In this document: positions 10,301 through 16,363 of the stretch, in pieces
Layout: each line of letters opens with the position of its first letter
Numbering within the stretch: position 1 is the first letter of the stretch
NCBI GenBank assembly: GCA_051877575.1
Contig: JBJEJA010000035.1
Span: forward strand, 1-64,000
Direction: 5' to 3'
DNA: 64,000 bases
Origin: UBA2882 sp051877575
GTDB taxonomy: Bacteria; Bacillota; Clostridia; Lachnospirales; Lachnospiraceae
Notes under the pieces: generated by a model
What the model saw: only the letters and a program-made list of their open reading frames with translations
Told to the model about the DNA's origin: nothing
Database searches by the model: none
Program-made: the position numbers and the translations under genes

Positions 10301-10681
10301 TTCATAGGTTTTGTAGTTTCTACCTGTCTCTACCAGAGTCCCGCAAACGGAATCCGCATTTTCACCGTTATCCTGCTCGGGCATGCGAAGCGTTTCTCCC
10401 CTTGATGTATCCTGTCCCGGATCTCCCGGCGTCTTCACCGGCGCTTCCGGAATTTCTCCGTCCTGCTCTGTCTGATTCTCGGACAGCATCATTCCTTCTT
10501 TGACTCCAAAGAGTTCTTCCTCTCTGGCCTCCTGCGCTTTTTCCTGCGCCTGTTGCTCCTGTTGTACCGTAATTTTTGTTGCCAATTCGGCAATTCCCTG
10601 CGCGTATGCAGGTATTTCCTGCACAAATATGAATATCACACAGAGCAGAACGCTTAAAATTCTTCTACATTTCCTATTCAT
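1388..10681 (-). CDS. Giant secreted Rhs/YD-repeat polymorphic toxin
   Basis: 3,097 residues from the chosen ATG at 10681, which follows AAGGAGG at good spacing; an in-frame ATG 63 bases further upstream would start inside the preceding gene and has no ribosome site. Order of parts: signal peptide (about 1-28, ending AYAQ); acidic linker; DNRLRE-like region (about 400-525); LysM-like segment (about 645-695, YQVTRYDTMQKIADYYGV); DUF6531-type Rhs entry module (about 715-800, INLNTGNFYLAQEDF); a long run of about 21-residue YD repeats (about 860-2440); a charged low-complexity insert rich in Lys/Asp/Glu; the Rhs core (about 2700-2770, YLRARYYYMETGTFTSKD ... SDPSG); and a variable tip of about 325 residues. 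YD repeats of this class form a shell that encloses the toxic tip. The tip has no catalytic motif I can name; its end (HTSPDGLYHTGIPFD, DGSTVEFIGYN) may be a carrier domain. Secretion through the general pathway is inferred. Confidence 0.93.
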   Translation of the reverse strand: MNRKCRRILSVLLCVIFIFVQEIPAYAQGIAELATKITVQQEQQAQEKAQEAREEELFGVKEGMMLSENQTEQDGEIPEAPVKTPGDPGQDTSRGETLRMPEQDNGENADSVCGTLVETGRNYKTYELPDGTYQTVFTSYSNTYMDGTEEKLIDNTLVSENSVDGEVYVNKENDMEVSLPAGGNEDKAVTVGIEETEAVLRPEDGDYTKEAVSNNAIRYNDVYENVDIQYTVQPNGLKQDIILNAPQERNSFTYHLAKDGIRAESETDCICLYKEDEAAVSGNDTDMDPVMVISAPRMEDAAGAYSDAITLELVEKEEEYEIVLTADPAWLCEESRVYPVRIDPSTIVIKNEIVNYTISSLAGPMRGQAYSHAGYFGDIGKARSYIITDYFYESIAFPYPEKGVEILSAQLNIYQTNNAGGFNIGCYRLNTALPSANQTWDNTITIDRYAAGEDSIKAAGAGWHSFDVRDSVNGWVRSNYQSHGLVLISDHETLPGAIFASENYPDSSLTPYLEIVWQPAGDVPFDYSVDDTTVNLRPMTLTTTDGKMQCYGVFADGVATPGAFVAYALSDSAKNYSGAMYTGNEKLYPDSSSFQSIFPAGTLRYRDSLSNWQTAYPFTEYDKNTVYTIKAQASTAEKMGKVAVSDEFLIYQVTRYDTMQKIADYYGVPLATLLFDNKAADTLLVENNTLFIRNPQRNKNTPYQPADLTDQEKAEIDSALLGRALHCEYGFEPINLNTGNFYLAQEDFSYTDSFGTFALQRSYNGLNAGRLGSFGRGFTSLFDESISALSDGTIVYNREDGSSLYFHPDGNGGYETPEGYQLSLERIRTGERTGTFSNGEQTYNVYRYDITREDKSICSFSETGNLMQIKGEDGCILTFNRDSDGRLTGITREGVTMAVTTTADGLIASVTMPNGGTFRYGYDGNRNLTSVTDPYGGTKRFVYDSSHRMTEWYDENGTRVVKNTYDENDRVINQIDENGGQITLQYETGKTTATDAKGNTTVYEYDDLCRTTAVHYADGTEETKEYEDNQLTEETDRTGVVTAFVYDGDGNITEKTVGSIHTSYGYNAQGKLTEYTDALGNTTTAEYDAAGNLIKTTDAEGFTTLFSYDSRNRLIEQTDANGNRHTYTYSGNYLSGEKVNGVSTGTYTFGSMGELLTSTDGAGNTTVYTHDLLNRVTKVCYPAGGTQTIAYDRIGLVSSVTDSYGNSTSYTYDGSADILSVTDAAGNCYSYIYDANGNRTGETDPYGNVTVNTYDEMDRLVKVTDKQGGIYTYTYDDRDRLISATSPEGGEMTITYAPETDLPLTMADPEGIVTEYTYDAAGNVLSVTRGGEEVAVYEYDGRGQLIRTTYANGLTEIRQYDGNGNCILMTDQNGRDISMEYDASNRMIRETTPTGRIYEYTYDGAGNLIAQTDPSGSTTSFTYDDNGNVLSQTDGEGNTTTYTYDLNDRLILQQNADGGQYRYVYDALDRVTAATDGRGYVTAYAYDKLGNLTKVTDALGGQTTYAYDALGRLTTATDALGRTTGYEYDGAGNLISETDALGGVTTYSYDRNDRLISRTDALGRTTTYQYDDFNRLTQTKNAPGVSCLYEYDSAGNLTKETNEEGASTKYTYDIYGNILTETDANGNKTSYTYNTENELTVVRDAEQGETTLFYDAAGNITSVADPLGNRTSYTYDALNRLIKETAADGGERNYAYDSVGNLSSETDSLQRMTAYTYDTDGNLTKITDAAGNETVYTYDPLGRVTSVTYADGTGMLAAYDSMGNLISIREGEANLTEYTYDALNRCIAKKDALGNKTEYTYDTVGNLTKETAADGSETKYAYDVLNRLTAMVLPNDGTYAYAYDRTGNLTRVTGPTGITAEYDYDGAGNLLSLNASGSITAYAYDALNRVTQITDALGGKTAYTYDKGGNVTGITYADGASYTYRYDSMGRVTGVETPSGLSVKSLYDTEGQLVKETQSEHVTAYAYDVLGNVTAVTDAMGGKTSYDYDALSRITKVTSPMGSESTFAYDSLGNVTSFTDAGDHTTTYTYDAKGRLTGKNTAGEERYTYTYDSRGRLTAVAGEDTLVTYRYDAVGNLTAVTDGNGSTTCYEYDKAGNVIKTLDPLGNQNRYTYDEAGNLSESTDENGNTTEYDYDALNRLVRKDTKETLSTASYAYDTCGRLTRMDDVTGESLYTYDEAGRLLTAVDGNGRKLTYEYDAYGNVTKITYPDGETVAYTYDSLNRMTSVTTAEGKTTRYEYDKDGNMTKAVREDGATVIAYDEMSRITGLSNTSGGQILSVYGYAYDGRGNIVREESRILKEGKLWESSADYTYDGKSQLVQAVLKEEGESPVTTTYAYDPAGNRLQMQSEKGGEILTVVYTYDEAGRLIQTSDSEGGETIYEYDKAGNLITEKGSENTERHYLYDASNRLTAVTDQDTVLLAALYDGNDNRTFVMEYEPELKISGGGGTKSKDDDIAAGRNRRKKSDDADPAESMQEENAHGMKEDEYGEDRTASDEKQQDENGVGAFWYGVLCQTADIILPAPTAFKSWLHGKMGLTDSITVLWTREVYEAETGTCTQTVSEAGSPFALIENIFADTSVTDLAMDAYRQVSYVNDVNCTNTQVLIEYAQNGGMGNSVTAYSYGLQRESYNMKQSIGIAGSNTGEISTTYTGFYYYTGTGSVANLVSGENGNSYTYAVGGVRTSYAMYATGNAGATTAGNPTQVGNTYEFYGYNGEYTHTNLDIQYLRARYYYMETGTFTSKDTYAGRLTDILSQNRYTYAENNPVTFSDPSGHAKSGIASVLNAQIKNLKKGIASVAKKVKKLSKLSDNIKTYHTSAYCNNLAAGLPVTTLMSTSGGSLTWEESVAAIVEAKKCLDYSQCVNYTQEKIVLGRGYEIDATGMPYAGIGWFINGKQQPAIVIDDWLRLYDQPTVNADGRIVGRHPDAALFDWGMPEELYAEGKNENTYSMYSSASRNIREKGGVFSVEQTSNNLYTDANGRYWVGLGPNIVDANFTSDMSTNVEAEKFGTKVDIVVSDSNGKVYYIPASFGDLREHTSPDGLYHTGIPFDKNRPTVEGDGSTVEFIGYNITKNGNKSSINVTNNYALEGIIVYDEVYNY
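3360..8130 (-). repeat. YD-repeat array, about 63 bp period
   Basis: This stretch of the Rhs gene consists of tandem units near 63 bp (21 residues) with the pattern YxYDxxGNLxxxTDAxG. I estimate about 70 units. Many share blocks such as GGTATAGG, GCATCATA and CGGTTTAAGGCATCATA at DNA level. The regularity creates long artificial open frames on the opposite strand. Neighbouring near-identical units are likely sites of slippage and assembly collapse. Confidence 0.9.
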
Positions 10682-11087
10682 TTTCAGATACCTCCTTTTT
10701 GACATGAGGCATCCAAAACCAGATACCCGCCAGAACACAGACATCTGTCAGGATGCAGACCGGATATCCGATGTTCGTTTTTTGCAGACAATCCAATCCG
10801 ACCCATACAAGACGGCTGACCACTCTGGCCCCAAACAGTAAAAGTCCTGCTATACAGTAAAAGATTTTTTCTTTTTTGGTCCTTTTCTTGTCCCATTCTT
10901 TCTGTCGTATTCTTCCCAAAAGAAATGCAAGATACATGCTCCCCATGAAGCTGCTGAAAATTTCCACAATATACTGACCGGTCTCTTCCTTCTGCAGATC
11001 TGCGCTTCCGATGATAAAACCAAACAGTCCTGTCACAAAGATCAGACCAATTCCTCCCAGAATATAACCCACCATATATTTTTTCAT
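10674..11087 (-). CDS. Small four-helix membrane protein coupled to the Rhs gene
   Basis: 137 residues from the ATG at 11087, preceded by GAGGAGGAG; a TTG two codons earlier is too close to that site. Four hydrophobic segments are visible: YMVGYILGGIGLIFVTGLFG, IVEIFSSFMGSMYLAFLLG, IFYCIAGLLLFGARVV and PVCILTDVCVLAGIWFWM. A Lys/Arg-rich loop (RQKEWDKKRTKKEK) lies between helices two and three. I do not recognise the family. Its stop codon overlaps the Rhs start by 8 bases, so the two are translated together. A role in Rhs export, anchoring or producer protection is plausible but rests only on this coupling. Confidence 0.75.
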   Translation of the reverse strand: MKKYMVGYILGGIGLIFVTGLFGFIIGSADLQKEETGQYIVEIFSSFMGSMYLAFLLGRIRQKEWDKKRTKKEKIFYCIAGLLLFGARVVSRLVWVGLDCLQKTNIGYPVCILTDVCVLAGIWFWMPHVKKEVSENE

Positions 11088-11144
11088 TTCCAATCTCTCC
11101 TCCTCATTTTGTACCTGCCATGAAGTATTTCAGCTTCGGTGAAT

Positions 11145-11180
11145 CAAAAAAACCGACAGTTCCTGCGACCATCGGTTTTA
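11145..11180 (-). terminator. Terminator downstream of mtaB
   Basis: On the minus strand an AAACCGA/TCGGTTT stem is followed by a run of seven T. It lies about 120 bases past the mtaB stop. The bases between (11182-11302) are unusually rich in T-runs on the plus strand and hold no gene. Confidence 0.55.
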
Positions 11181-11302
11181 GTATAACTCATTTATTTTGC
11201 AAATTAGTTCCATATATGGAAGTAAATCCAACTTTTTTCAACTTTTTTTAATTTTTTTGCCTTTTTTCTATCTTTTTTACCTTTTTTAACCGGAATTCTT
11301 CA

Positions 11303-12706
11303 TTATTCCATCAATAATATTTCATCTGTCAGCATCCCGACGATTTTTCCCCGGACAATCTGTCCCTCCAAAGCTGCCGGATCCCCGCCGTTCCTTTTTG
11401 CCACCTTGACGTATCGGGTTGTGTGACCTATGATATAGCTTTCGCCCCCGATTTTCTTCTGCTCCTCAAACAGCACTTCTTCCTCCGCTCCTACAAACTG
11501 CCGGCGGTATGCAAGAGATTGCCCTTTTTCCAGCTCCAGTAGCATATGGCTGCGCTTTTTTTTGGTTTCTCCGTTTATCTGATCCTGCATGCCGGCTGCT
11601 ACTGTCCCTTTTCTTGCGGAATAAGGGAAAATATGCATTTCAAAAAAGCCGATTTCCTTTAAATAGGCTTCGGTTTCGGCAAATTCCTCTTCGGTTTCTC
11701 CCGGAAAACCCACGATTACATCCGTTGTGACAGCGGGATTTTCAAAATATGTCCGCAATCTGTCCACACCTGCCCGATACTCTTCTGTGGTATACCGGCG
11801 GTTCATACGTTTGAGCGTCGCATCACAACCGCTTTGCAGAGACAGATGAAAATGCGGACATATTTTCTCCAGCGAGCCCAATGCTTTGGCAAATTCTTCG
11901 GTAACGATCTGCGGTTCCAAAGAGCCCAGGCGAATTCGTTCCACCCCTTCTATCCTATGAATCCGCAAAATCAACCCAAGCAGCAGGGAGCTTCCTTTTC
12001 CGTAACGGACTTTTTCCTTTTCGGAAATTTCTGTTTCCAGTTCTTCCCGCAGCTGCCGATCCTCAAAATCTACTCCATAAGAGCTGATATGAATCCCGGT
12101 CAACACAAATTCCCGGTAACCGGCGGCAACCAGTCCTTGGATTTCTCTGCAAATCTCTTCCGGCATGCGGGAACGGACTCTTCCCCTTGCAAAAGGGATA
12201 ATACAATAAGAGCAGAATTGATTGCAGCCATCCTGAATCTTGATGTAAGCACGGGTATGCTCTGCTGTCTGCATCAATTCCATCTCTTCATATTCACTTG
12301 TATGATTGATATCGATGATATCGCTTTTTGACAAAACAGCCGTCTGCTCAGCAATGTCGGTCTCCTGCAGATATGCCTCAACAATTTCTACCGTATCTTT
12401 CTTTCTGTTATTGCCGATCGCAATATCAATGCAGGGATCCAGTTTTACCTTTTCCTCATCGGTCTGCACATAACATCCCAAAGCAACAACCAGCGCATCG
12501 GGATTTCTTTTCTTTGCCTGATGCAGCATCTGACGGCTTTTTCGATCCGCAATATTGGTAACAGTACATGTATTTACCACATAAATATCCGCCATTTGAT
12601 CAAATGGCACAATTTTATATCCTCTTTTGACGAAGTTTTGTTGCACAACGTCCAGTTCATATGAATTCACCTTGCATCCAAGGTTATGGAATGCTACATT
12701 TTTCAC
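11303..12706 (-). CDS. mtaB: tRNA t6A37 methylthiotransferase MtaB
   Basis: 467 residues from GTG at 12706, which follows AGGAG at ideal spacing; the reading frame extends upstream without a better site. The enzyme inserts a methylthio group into t6A at position 37 of ANN-decoding tRNAs (family knowledge). The N-terminal UPF0004 domain shows the three cluster-binding cysteines in FHNLGCKVNSYE, VVNTCTVTN and VALGCYVQ. The radical-SAM motif CNQFCSYC follows near residue 150, and a C-terminal TRAM-like segment closes the protein. Length and motif order are normal for MtaB and distinguish it from MiaB or RimO by the short N-terminus HNLGCKVN. It stands alone on this strand, back to back with the HPr-like gene. 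Confidence 0.93.
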   Translation of the reverse strand: MKNVAFHNLGCKVNSYELDVVQQNFVKRGYKIVPFDQMADIYVVNTCTVTNIADRKSRQMLHQAKKRNPDALVVALGCYVQTDEEKVKLDPCIDIAIGNNRKKDTVEIVEAYLQETDIAEQTAVLSKSDIIDINHTSEYEEMELMQTAEHTRAYIKIQDGCNQFCSYCIIPFARGRVRSRMPEEICREIQGLVAAGYREFVLTGIHISSYGVDFEDRQLREELETEISEKEKVRYGKGSSLLLGLILRIHRIEGVERIRLGSLEPQIVTEEFAKALGSLEKICPHFHLSLQSGCDATLKRMNRRYTTEEYRAGVDRLRTYFENPAVTTDVIVGFPGETEEEFAETEAYLKEIGFFEMHIFPYSARKGTVAAGMQDQINGETKKKRSHMLLELEKGQSLAYRRQFVGAEEEVLFEEQKKIGGESYIIGHTTRYVKVAKRNGGDPAALEGQIVRGKIVGMLTDEILLME

Positions 12707-12740
12707 TCGTTTTCTCCTGACTTTTTGTAACCTTTTCGTA

Positions 12741-12769
12741 TTGACTTTTCCCTGTCCAACCTTTAGTAT
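12741..12769 (+). promoter_or_regulatory. Sigma-A-type promoter of the HPr-like gene
   Basis: TTGACT at 12741-12746 and TAGTAT at 12764-12769, 17 bases apart, lie 38 bases before the ATG of the HPr-like gene. Confidence 0.6.
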
Positions 12770-12806
12770 AAAGGAGAAGGTATTAATTGAAAAGGAGGAA
12801 TTTAAA

Positions 12807-13037
12807 ATGAAAACAGTACAGATTTCATTAAATTCAATCGACAAGGTAAAATCATTCGTAAATGATATTACAAAATTTGATTATGATTTCGATTTAGTAT
12901 CCGGCAGATATGTCATTGACGCTAAATCTATCATGGGTATTTTCAGCTTGGATTTATCCAAACCGATCGATTTGAACATCCACGCTGAGGATAGCATCGA
13001 TGATGTATTGGCAGTTTTAAAGCCATACATGCTCTAA
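12807..13037 (+). CDS. HPr-fold protein without the phospho-histidine
   Basis: 76 residues, starting at the ATG after AAAAGGAGG. It resembles PTS phosphocarrier HPr over most of its length and keeps the regulatory-serine helix as DAKSIMGIFSLD (Ser41, equivalent to Ser46 of Bacillus HPr). The active-site loop G-x-HARP that carries His15 is absent; the corresponding stretch reads NSIDKVKSF. It therefore should not pass phosphate in the PTS chain, but could be a substrate of HPr kinase. It is a monocistronic gene with its own promoter and terminator, flanked by minus-strand genes. Such short HPr-like proteins are common in Clostridia but I know of no assigned role. Confidence 0.8.
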   Translation: MKTVQISLNSIDKVKSFVNDITKFDYDFDLVSGRYVIDAKSIMGIFSLDLSKPIDLNIHAEDSIDDVLAVLKPYML

Positions 13038-13097
13038 TCCAATCAAATTTTGTCATCTGCTTTTTAGCAGATGACGATTGTCAAAGAAAAACAATTC

Positions 13098-13123
13098 AGC
13101 CGGCGATTTGCCGGCTGTTTTTT
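13098..13123 (+). terminator. Terminator of the HPr-like gene
   Basis: CAGCCGGC/GCCGGCTG stem with ATTT loop followed by six T. On the other strand the hairpin is also followed by a T-rich tract, so it may serve thiI as well. A second hairpin, GTCATCTGC/GCAGATGAC, sits just before it at 13052-13075. Confidence 0.8.
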
Positions 13124-13135
13124 ATGCTCTGTTGA

Positions 13136-14314
13136 TTATTCCACATCAATGATTTCACGCGTAGATAAAGCAGTTTCCACCATCTCATCAATTTTATCAA
13201 ACACGTTTTCTTCATGAGCCCTGATGACTTTCAAATTCGGTTTTGTTACCGGGTGCTTGGCCACAAAGATGGTACAGCAGTCTTCAAAAGGCAGAATAGA
13301 TGTTTCATAGGTATTGATCTTTTCGGAAATATCCACGATATCCTGTTTGTCAAAGGCAATCAGCGGACGGTACACCGGTATGGTGCACACCTCATTGGTC
13401 GCCATCAGCGCCTGCATGGTCTGAGAAGCAACCTGTCCGATACTTTCACCTGTCACAAGTCCCAGACAACCGGATTCCTTGGCAATCATTTCCGCAATCC
13501 GCATCATATAACGGCGCATGATGATGGTCAATTCGTCATGAGGACATTTCTCATAAATATAAAGCTGGATATCCGTAAAATTCACAACATGCAGCTTCAT
13601 CGGACCGGAATAAGCCGCCACATATTTTGCCAGATCCACGACCTTTTGTTTCGCCCTCTCGCTTGTATACGGCGGTGCATGGAAATAAACCGCATCCAGC
13701 GTTACCCCTCGCTTACTGATCATGTAACCGGCAACGGGAGAGTCAATGCCGCCGGACAACAACAACATTGCCTTTCCGCCCGTGCCCACGGGCATTCCTC
13801 CCGGTCCCGGAATAATCTCGGAATAAATATAAATTTTTTCTCTGATCTCCACATTCAGCTCGATTTCAGGTTTGTGTACATCCACTTTCATCTGAGGAAA
13901 AGCATCCAGGATCACACCGCCCAGATCGGCATTGATCTCCATGGAGGACTTGGGATAGTTTTTTCTGGCCCTTCTGGCGCATACTTTAAAGGTTTTGTTT
14001 TTGTCGGGATATACGTTGTCGATAAATCTTACGACGTCTTCTCCGAGCTTTTCAAACCCTTCATCCTCCACATATACTACGGGACAGATGCCGGAAATAC
14101 CGAAAACTTTTCCCATGGCCTGCACCGTTTCATCAAAATCGAAATCCGAAACCGCATCCACATAAATCCTTCCCTGGGTCCTTCTGACCGTAAATGTCCC
14201 TTCAATTTTTGATAAAGCAAACTCAATCTGTCTGACCAGCGCTTCTTCAAAAATATATCTGTTTTTCCCTTTTACGCCTATCTCGGCGTATTTGATCAAA
14301 AATGCCGTAAACAT
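13136..14314 (-). CDS. thiI: tRNA 4-thiouridine sulfurtransferase ThiI
   Basis: 392 residues. ThiI activates U8 of tRNA with ATP and adds sulfur received from a cysteine desulfurase; it also supplies sulfur for thiazole synthesis in some bacteria. An N-terminal ferredoxin-like/THUMP region (about 1-165) is followed by the PP-loop ATP-pyrophosphatase motif LLSGGIDSPVAG near residue 185. The rhodanese extension of the enterobacterial protein is missing, as usual in Firmicutes. It lies directly after the cysteine desulfurase gene in the same direction, matching the nifZ-thiI pairing known from Bacillus. A GAGGAG site precedes the ATG. Confidence 0.95.
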   Translation of the reverse strand: MFTAFLIKYAEIGVKGKNRYIFEEALVRQIEFALSKIEGTFTVRRTQGRIYVDAVSDFDFDETVQAMGKVFGISGICPVVYVEDEGFEKLGEDVVRFIDNVYPDKNKTFKVCARRARKNYPKSSMEINADLGGVILDAFPQMKVDVHKPEIELNVEIREKIYIYSEIIPGPGGMPVGTGGKAMLLLSGGIDSPVAGYMISKRGVTLDAVYFHAPPYTSERAKQKVVDLAKYVAAYSGPMKLHVVNFTDIQLYIYEKCPHDELTIIMRRYMMRIAEMIAKESGCLGLVTGESIGQVASQTMQALMATNEVCTIPVYRPLIAFDKQDIVDISEKINTYETSILPFEDCCTIFVAKHPVTKPNLKVIRAHEENVFDKIDEMVETALSTREIIDVE

Positions 14315-14387
14315 ATGCTCTCCTCTTTATCTCTGTTTTACTTTCGTTCCTATTCCCTTATTTCTGTTTGCGGATATCAGATTCGTT

Positions 14388-15542
14388 TTACCGTCTCGTA
14401 TATCTGCGAAGCATCGGGACAAGCTCATACAGACAATTTAACGTATAATCCAATTCCTCTTTTGTGGTAAATACGCTGAAACTGAAACGCAGCGTGGAAT
14501 CCATCAACCGTTTCTCGATGCCCATGGCTTCCAATGTGGCACTCAGCGTATGCTTGTGGGAAGAGCATGCACTTCCCGCGGAAACATAAATTCCCTTTTC
14601 TTCCAACGCATGCAGCAGTACCTCGCTCCGGATACCACCAATAGATGCACTGACGATATGGGGTGCTCCCGTTTCATCCTGCGGCCCGTTAATAAAGACA
14701 TAATCCAGACGGTTCAGCCCCTGCACAAAGTATCTTTTCAGTTCATACAGCTTTTCCGTATCCTGCTGTAAATTTTGATAAATCAGCTCCGAGGCCTTTC
14801 CGATTCCTGCCACACCGGGCACATTTTCCGTACCGGACCGGAAGTTTCTCTGCTGCCCGCCGCCGAAAATAATCGGTTTGATTTTTACGTGCTCATCGAT
14901 ATATAAAAAGCCGACGCCTTTCGGACCGTGAATCTTATGCCCGCTGACGGATACCATATCAACATTCCACTTTTTCGGAAGAAGCTTTAATTTCCCAAAT
15001 CCCTGTACCGCATCCACATGGAACAACGTCTGCGGATTCATCTGTCTGATCAAAGCTCCCGCTTCCTCTATGGGCTGGATCGCACCCACTTCGTTATTGA
15101 CATACATAATGGATACCAGAATCGTATCCTTGCGAATCGCTCTCTTTAAATCTTCCAATCGAATTCTGCCCATCCGGTCCACCGGCAGATAAGTCACTTC
15201 AAATCCCTGTTCTTTCAGATGCTCCATGGTCTGCAGAATAGCAGGATGTTCTATTTTGGTTGTGATCAGATGCTTACCCATACGATAATTGGCATAGGCT
15301 GTTCCCATCAATGCCCAGTTATCCGATTCCGTTCCGCCGGAGGTGAAGAAAATTTCCTTTTCCTGCACTTTCATGATCCCGGCTATGGTCTTCTTGCTGT
15401 ACTTTATATATTTCTCGGCCTCTACGCCCTTTAAATGCATACTGGACGGATTGCCGTATTCTTCTGTCATAATATCCGCAACCAGACGACCAACCTCAGG
15501 GTAGGCTCTCGTCGTTGCAGAATTGTCCAAATATACTTCCAT
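14388..15542 (-). CDS. Cysteine desulfurase (NifS/IscS type), sulfur donor for ThiI
   Basis: 384 residues. A PLP enzyme that removes sulfur from L-cysteine and carries it as a persulfide. Visible features: N-terminal YLDNSATTRAYPEV, the PLP lysine in SVSGHKIHGPKG near residue 200, and the persulfide cysteine in SAGSACSSHKH near residue 325, placed on the short loop typical of the class-II-like IscS/NifS group that feeds ThiI. It sits between rsmE and thiI, 73 bases before thiI, so thiouridine synthesis is the likely main role. Iron-sulfur assembly as an additional role is possible. Confidence 0.93.
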   Translation of the reverse strand: MEVYLDNSATTRAYPEVGRLVADIMTEEYGNPSSMHLKGVEAEKYIKYSKKTIAGIMKVQEKEIFFTSGGTESDNWALMGTAYANYRMGKHLITTKIEHPAILQTMEHLKEQGFEVTYLPVDRMGRIRLEDLKRAIRKDTILVSIMYVNNEVGAIQPIEEAGALIRQMNPQTLFHVDAVQGFGKLKLLPKKWNVDMVSVSGHKIHGPKGVGFLYIDEHVKIKPIIFGGGQQRNFRSGTENVPGVAGIGKASELIYQNLQQDTEKLYELKRYFVQGLNRLDYVFINGPQDETGAPHIVSASIGGIRSEVLLHALEEKGIYVSAGSACSSHKHTLSATLEAMGIEKRLMDSTLRFSFSVFTTKEELDYTLNCLYELVPMLRRYTRR

Positions 15543-15618
15543 GATTAACTCCCTTCATAGGTTTCCGATGCAATATCATTCTACTTTTATCATATGTGAA
15601 TAAATGCGAAGCTGATAC

Positions 15619-16362
15619 TTATTCATTTTCCAAATGATACATCAGAACCGACAGCAGTGCCATGCCCGCCGTCTCCGTACGCAAAATGCGTTTGCCCAGA
15701 GTAACCGCCGCAAAACCCGCCTGTGTGGCAAGTCCCACCTCTTCCGGTGCAAAGCCGCCCTCAGGACCGATAAAGACCGCTATTTTCTGTCCCGGACGGA
15801 TTCCGTCTATCAGTTGTTTTGTCTGTTCCATTCCTTCGGCCAGTTCATAAGGGAGTATCTTCACTTCCGTTTCCCCGGCATATGCCAAAGCTTCTTTATA
15901 TGTCATAACCCCCGGCACTTCCGGGATGATGCCGCGCTTACTCTGCTTTGCGGCTGCTTCGGAGATTGCCTGCCACCGCTTCACTTTAGCTGCCGCTTTC
16001 TTTTCATCCAGCTTTACCACACTGCGCGACATGGCAACGGGAATCACCTGATACGCTCCCAGCTCCACCGCTTTCTGAATGATCAGTTCCATCTTATCCC
16101 CTTTGGGAAGTCCCTGAAACAGATAAATCCGGCAGGGCAGTTCTATGGCATCCTCTTTGATAAAGCGCAGTTCGCATGCTATCTCATCTTCGCCCAACGC
16201 TACAATTCCTACACGGTATTCTTTTCCGTCAATTCCATTAGATAATGCTAATTCATCTCCCGGTTTCATCCGCAGCACATTTTTGATATGATTAACATCA
16301 CTGCCGCGAATGACCGCATGTTTCCCCTGAATCTGATCAGGCTCCACAAAAAACTGATACAT
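15619..16362 (-). CDS. rsmE: 16S rRNA m3U1498 methyltransferase RsmE
   Basis: 247 residues from the ATG at 16362, which follows AGGGAG; the longer frame starts inside prmA. RsmE methylates N3 of U1498 in 16S rRNA. The N-terminal PUA-like domain starts MYQFFVEPDQI with RGSDVNHIKNVLRMKPGDEL. The C-terminal SPOUT domain carries FIGPEGGFAPEEV near residue 195 and ends with TLGKRILRTETA, the deep-knot SAM site. The gene begins one base after the prmA stop, the standard prmA-rsmE pair of Firmicutes. Confidence 0.95.
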   Translation of the reverse strand: MYQFFVEPDQIQGKHAVIRGSDVNHIKNVLRMKPGDELALSNGIDGKEYRVGIVALGEDEIACELRFIKEDAIELPCRIYLFQGLPKGDKMELIIQKAVELGAYQVIPVAMSRSVVKLDEKKAAAKVKRWQAISEAAAKQSKRGIIPEVPGVMTYKEALAYAGETEVKILPYELAEGMEQTKQLIDGIRPGQKIAVFIGPEGGFAPEEVGLATQAGFAAVTLGKRILRTETAGMALLSVLMYHLENE

Positions 16363-16363
16363 T

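Noticed and set aside
1388..10681. YD repeat DNA considered as a CRISPR or satellite array
   Set aside because: The repeats are degenerate, in frame, and encode a continuous Rhs protein; there are no spacers.
13214..14212. 332-codon plus-strand frame opposite thiI
   Set aside because: Lies wholly inside thiI on the other strand; His/Arg-rich composition is typical of antisense frames.
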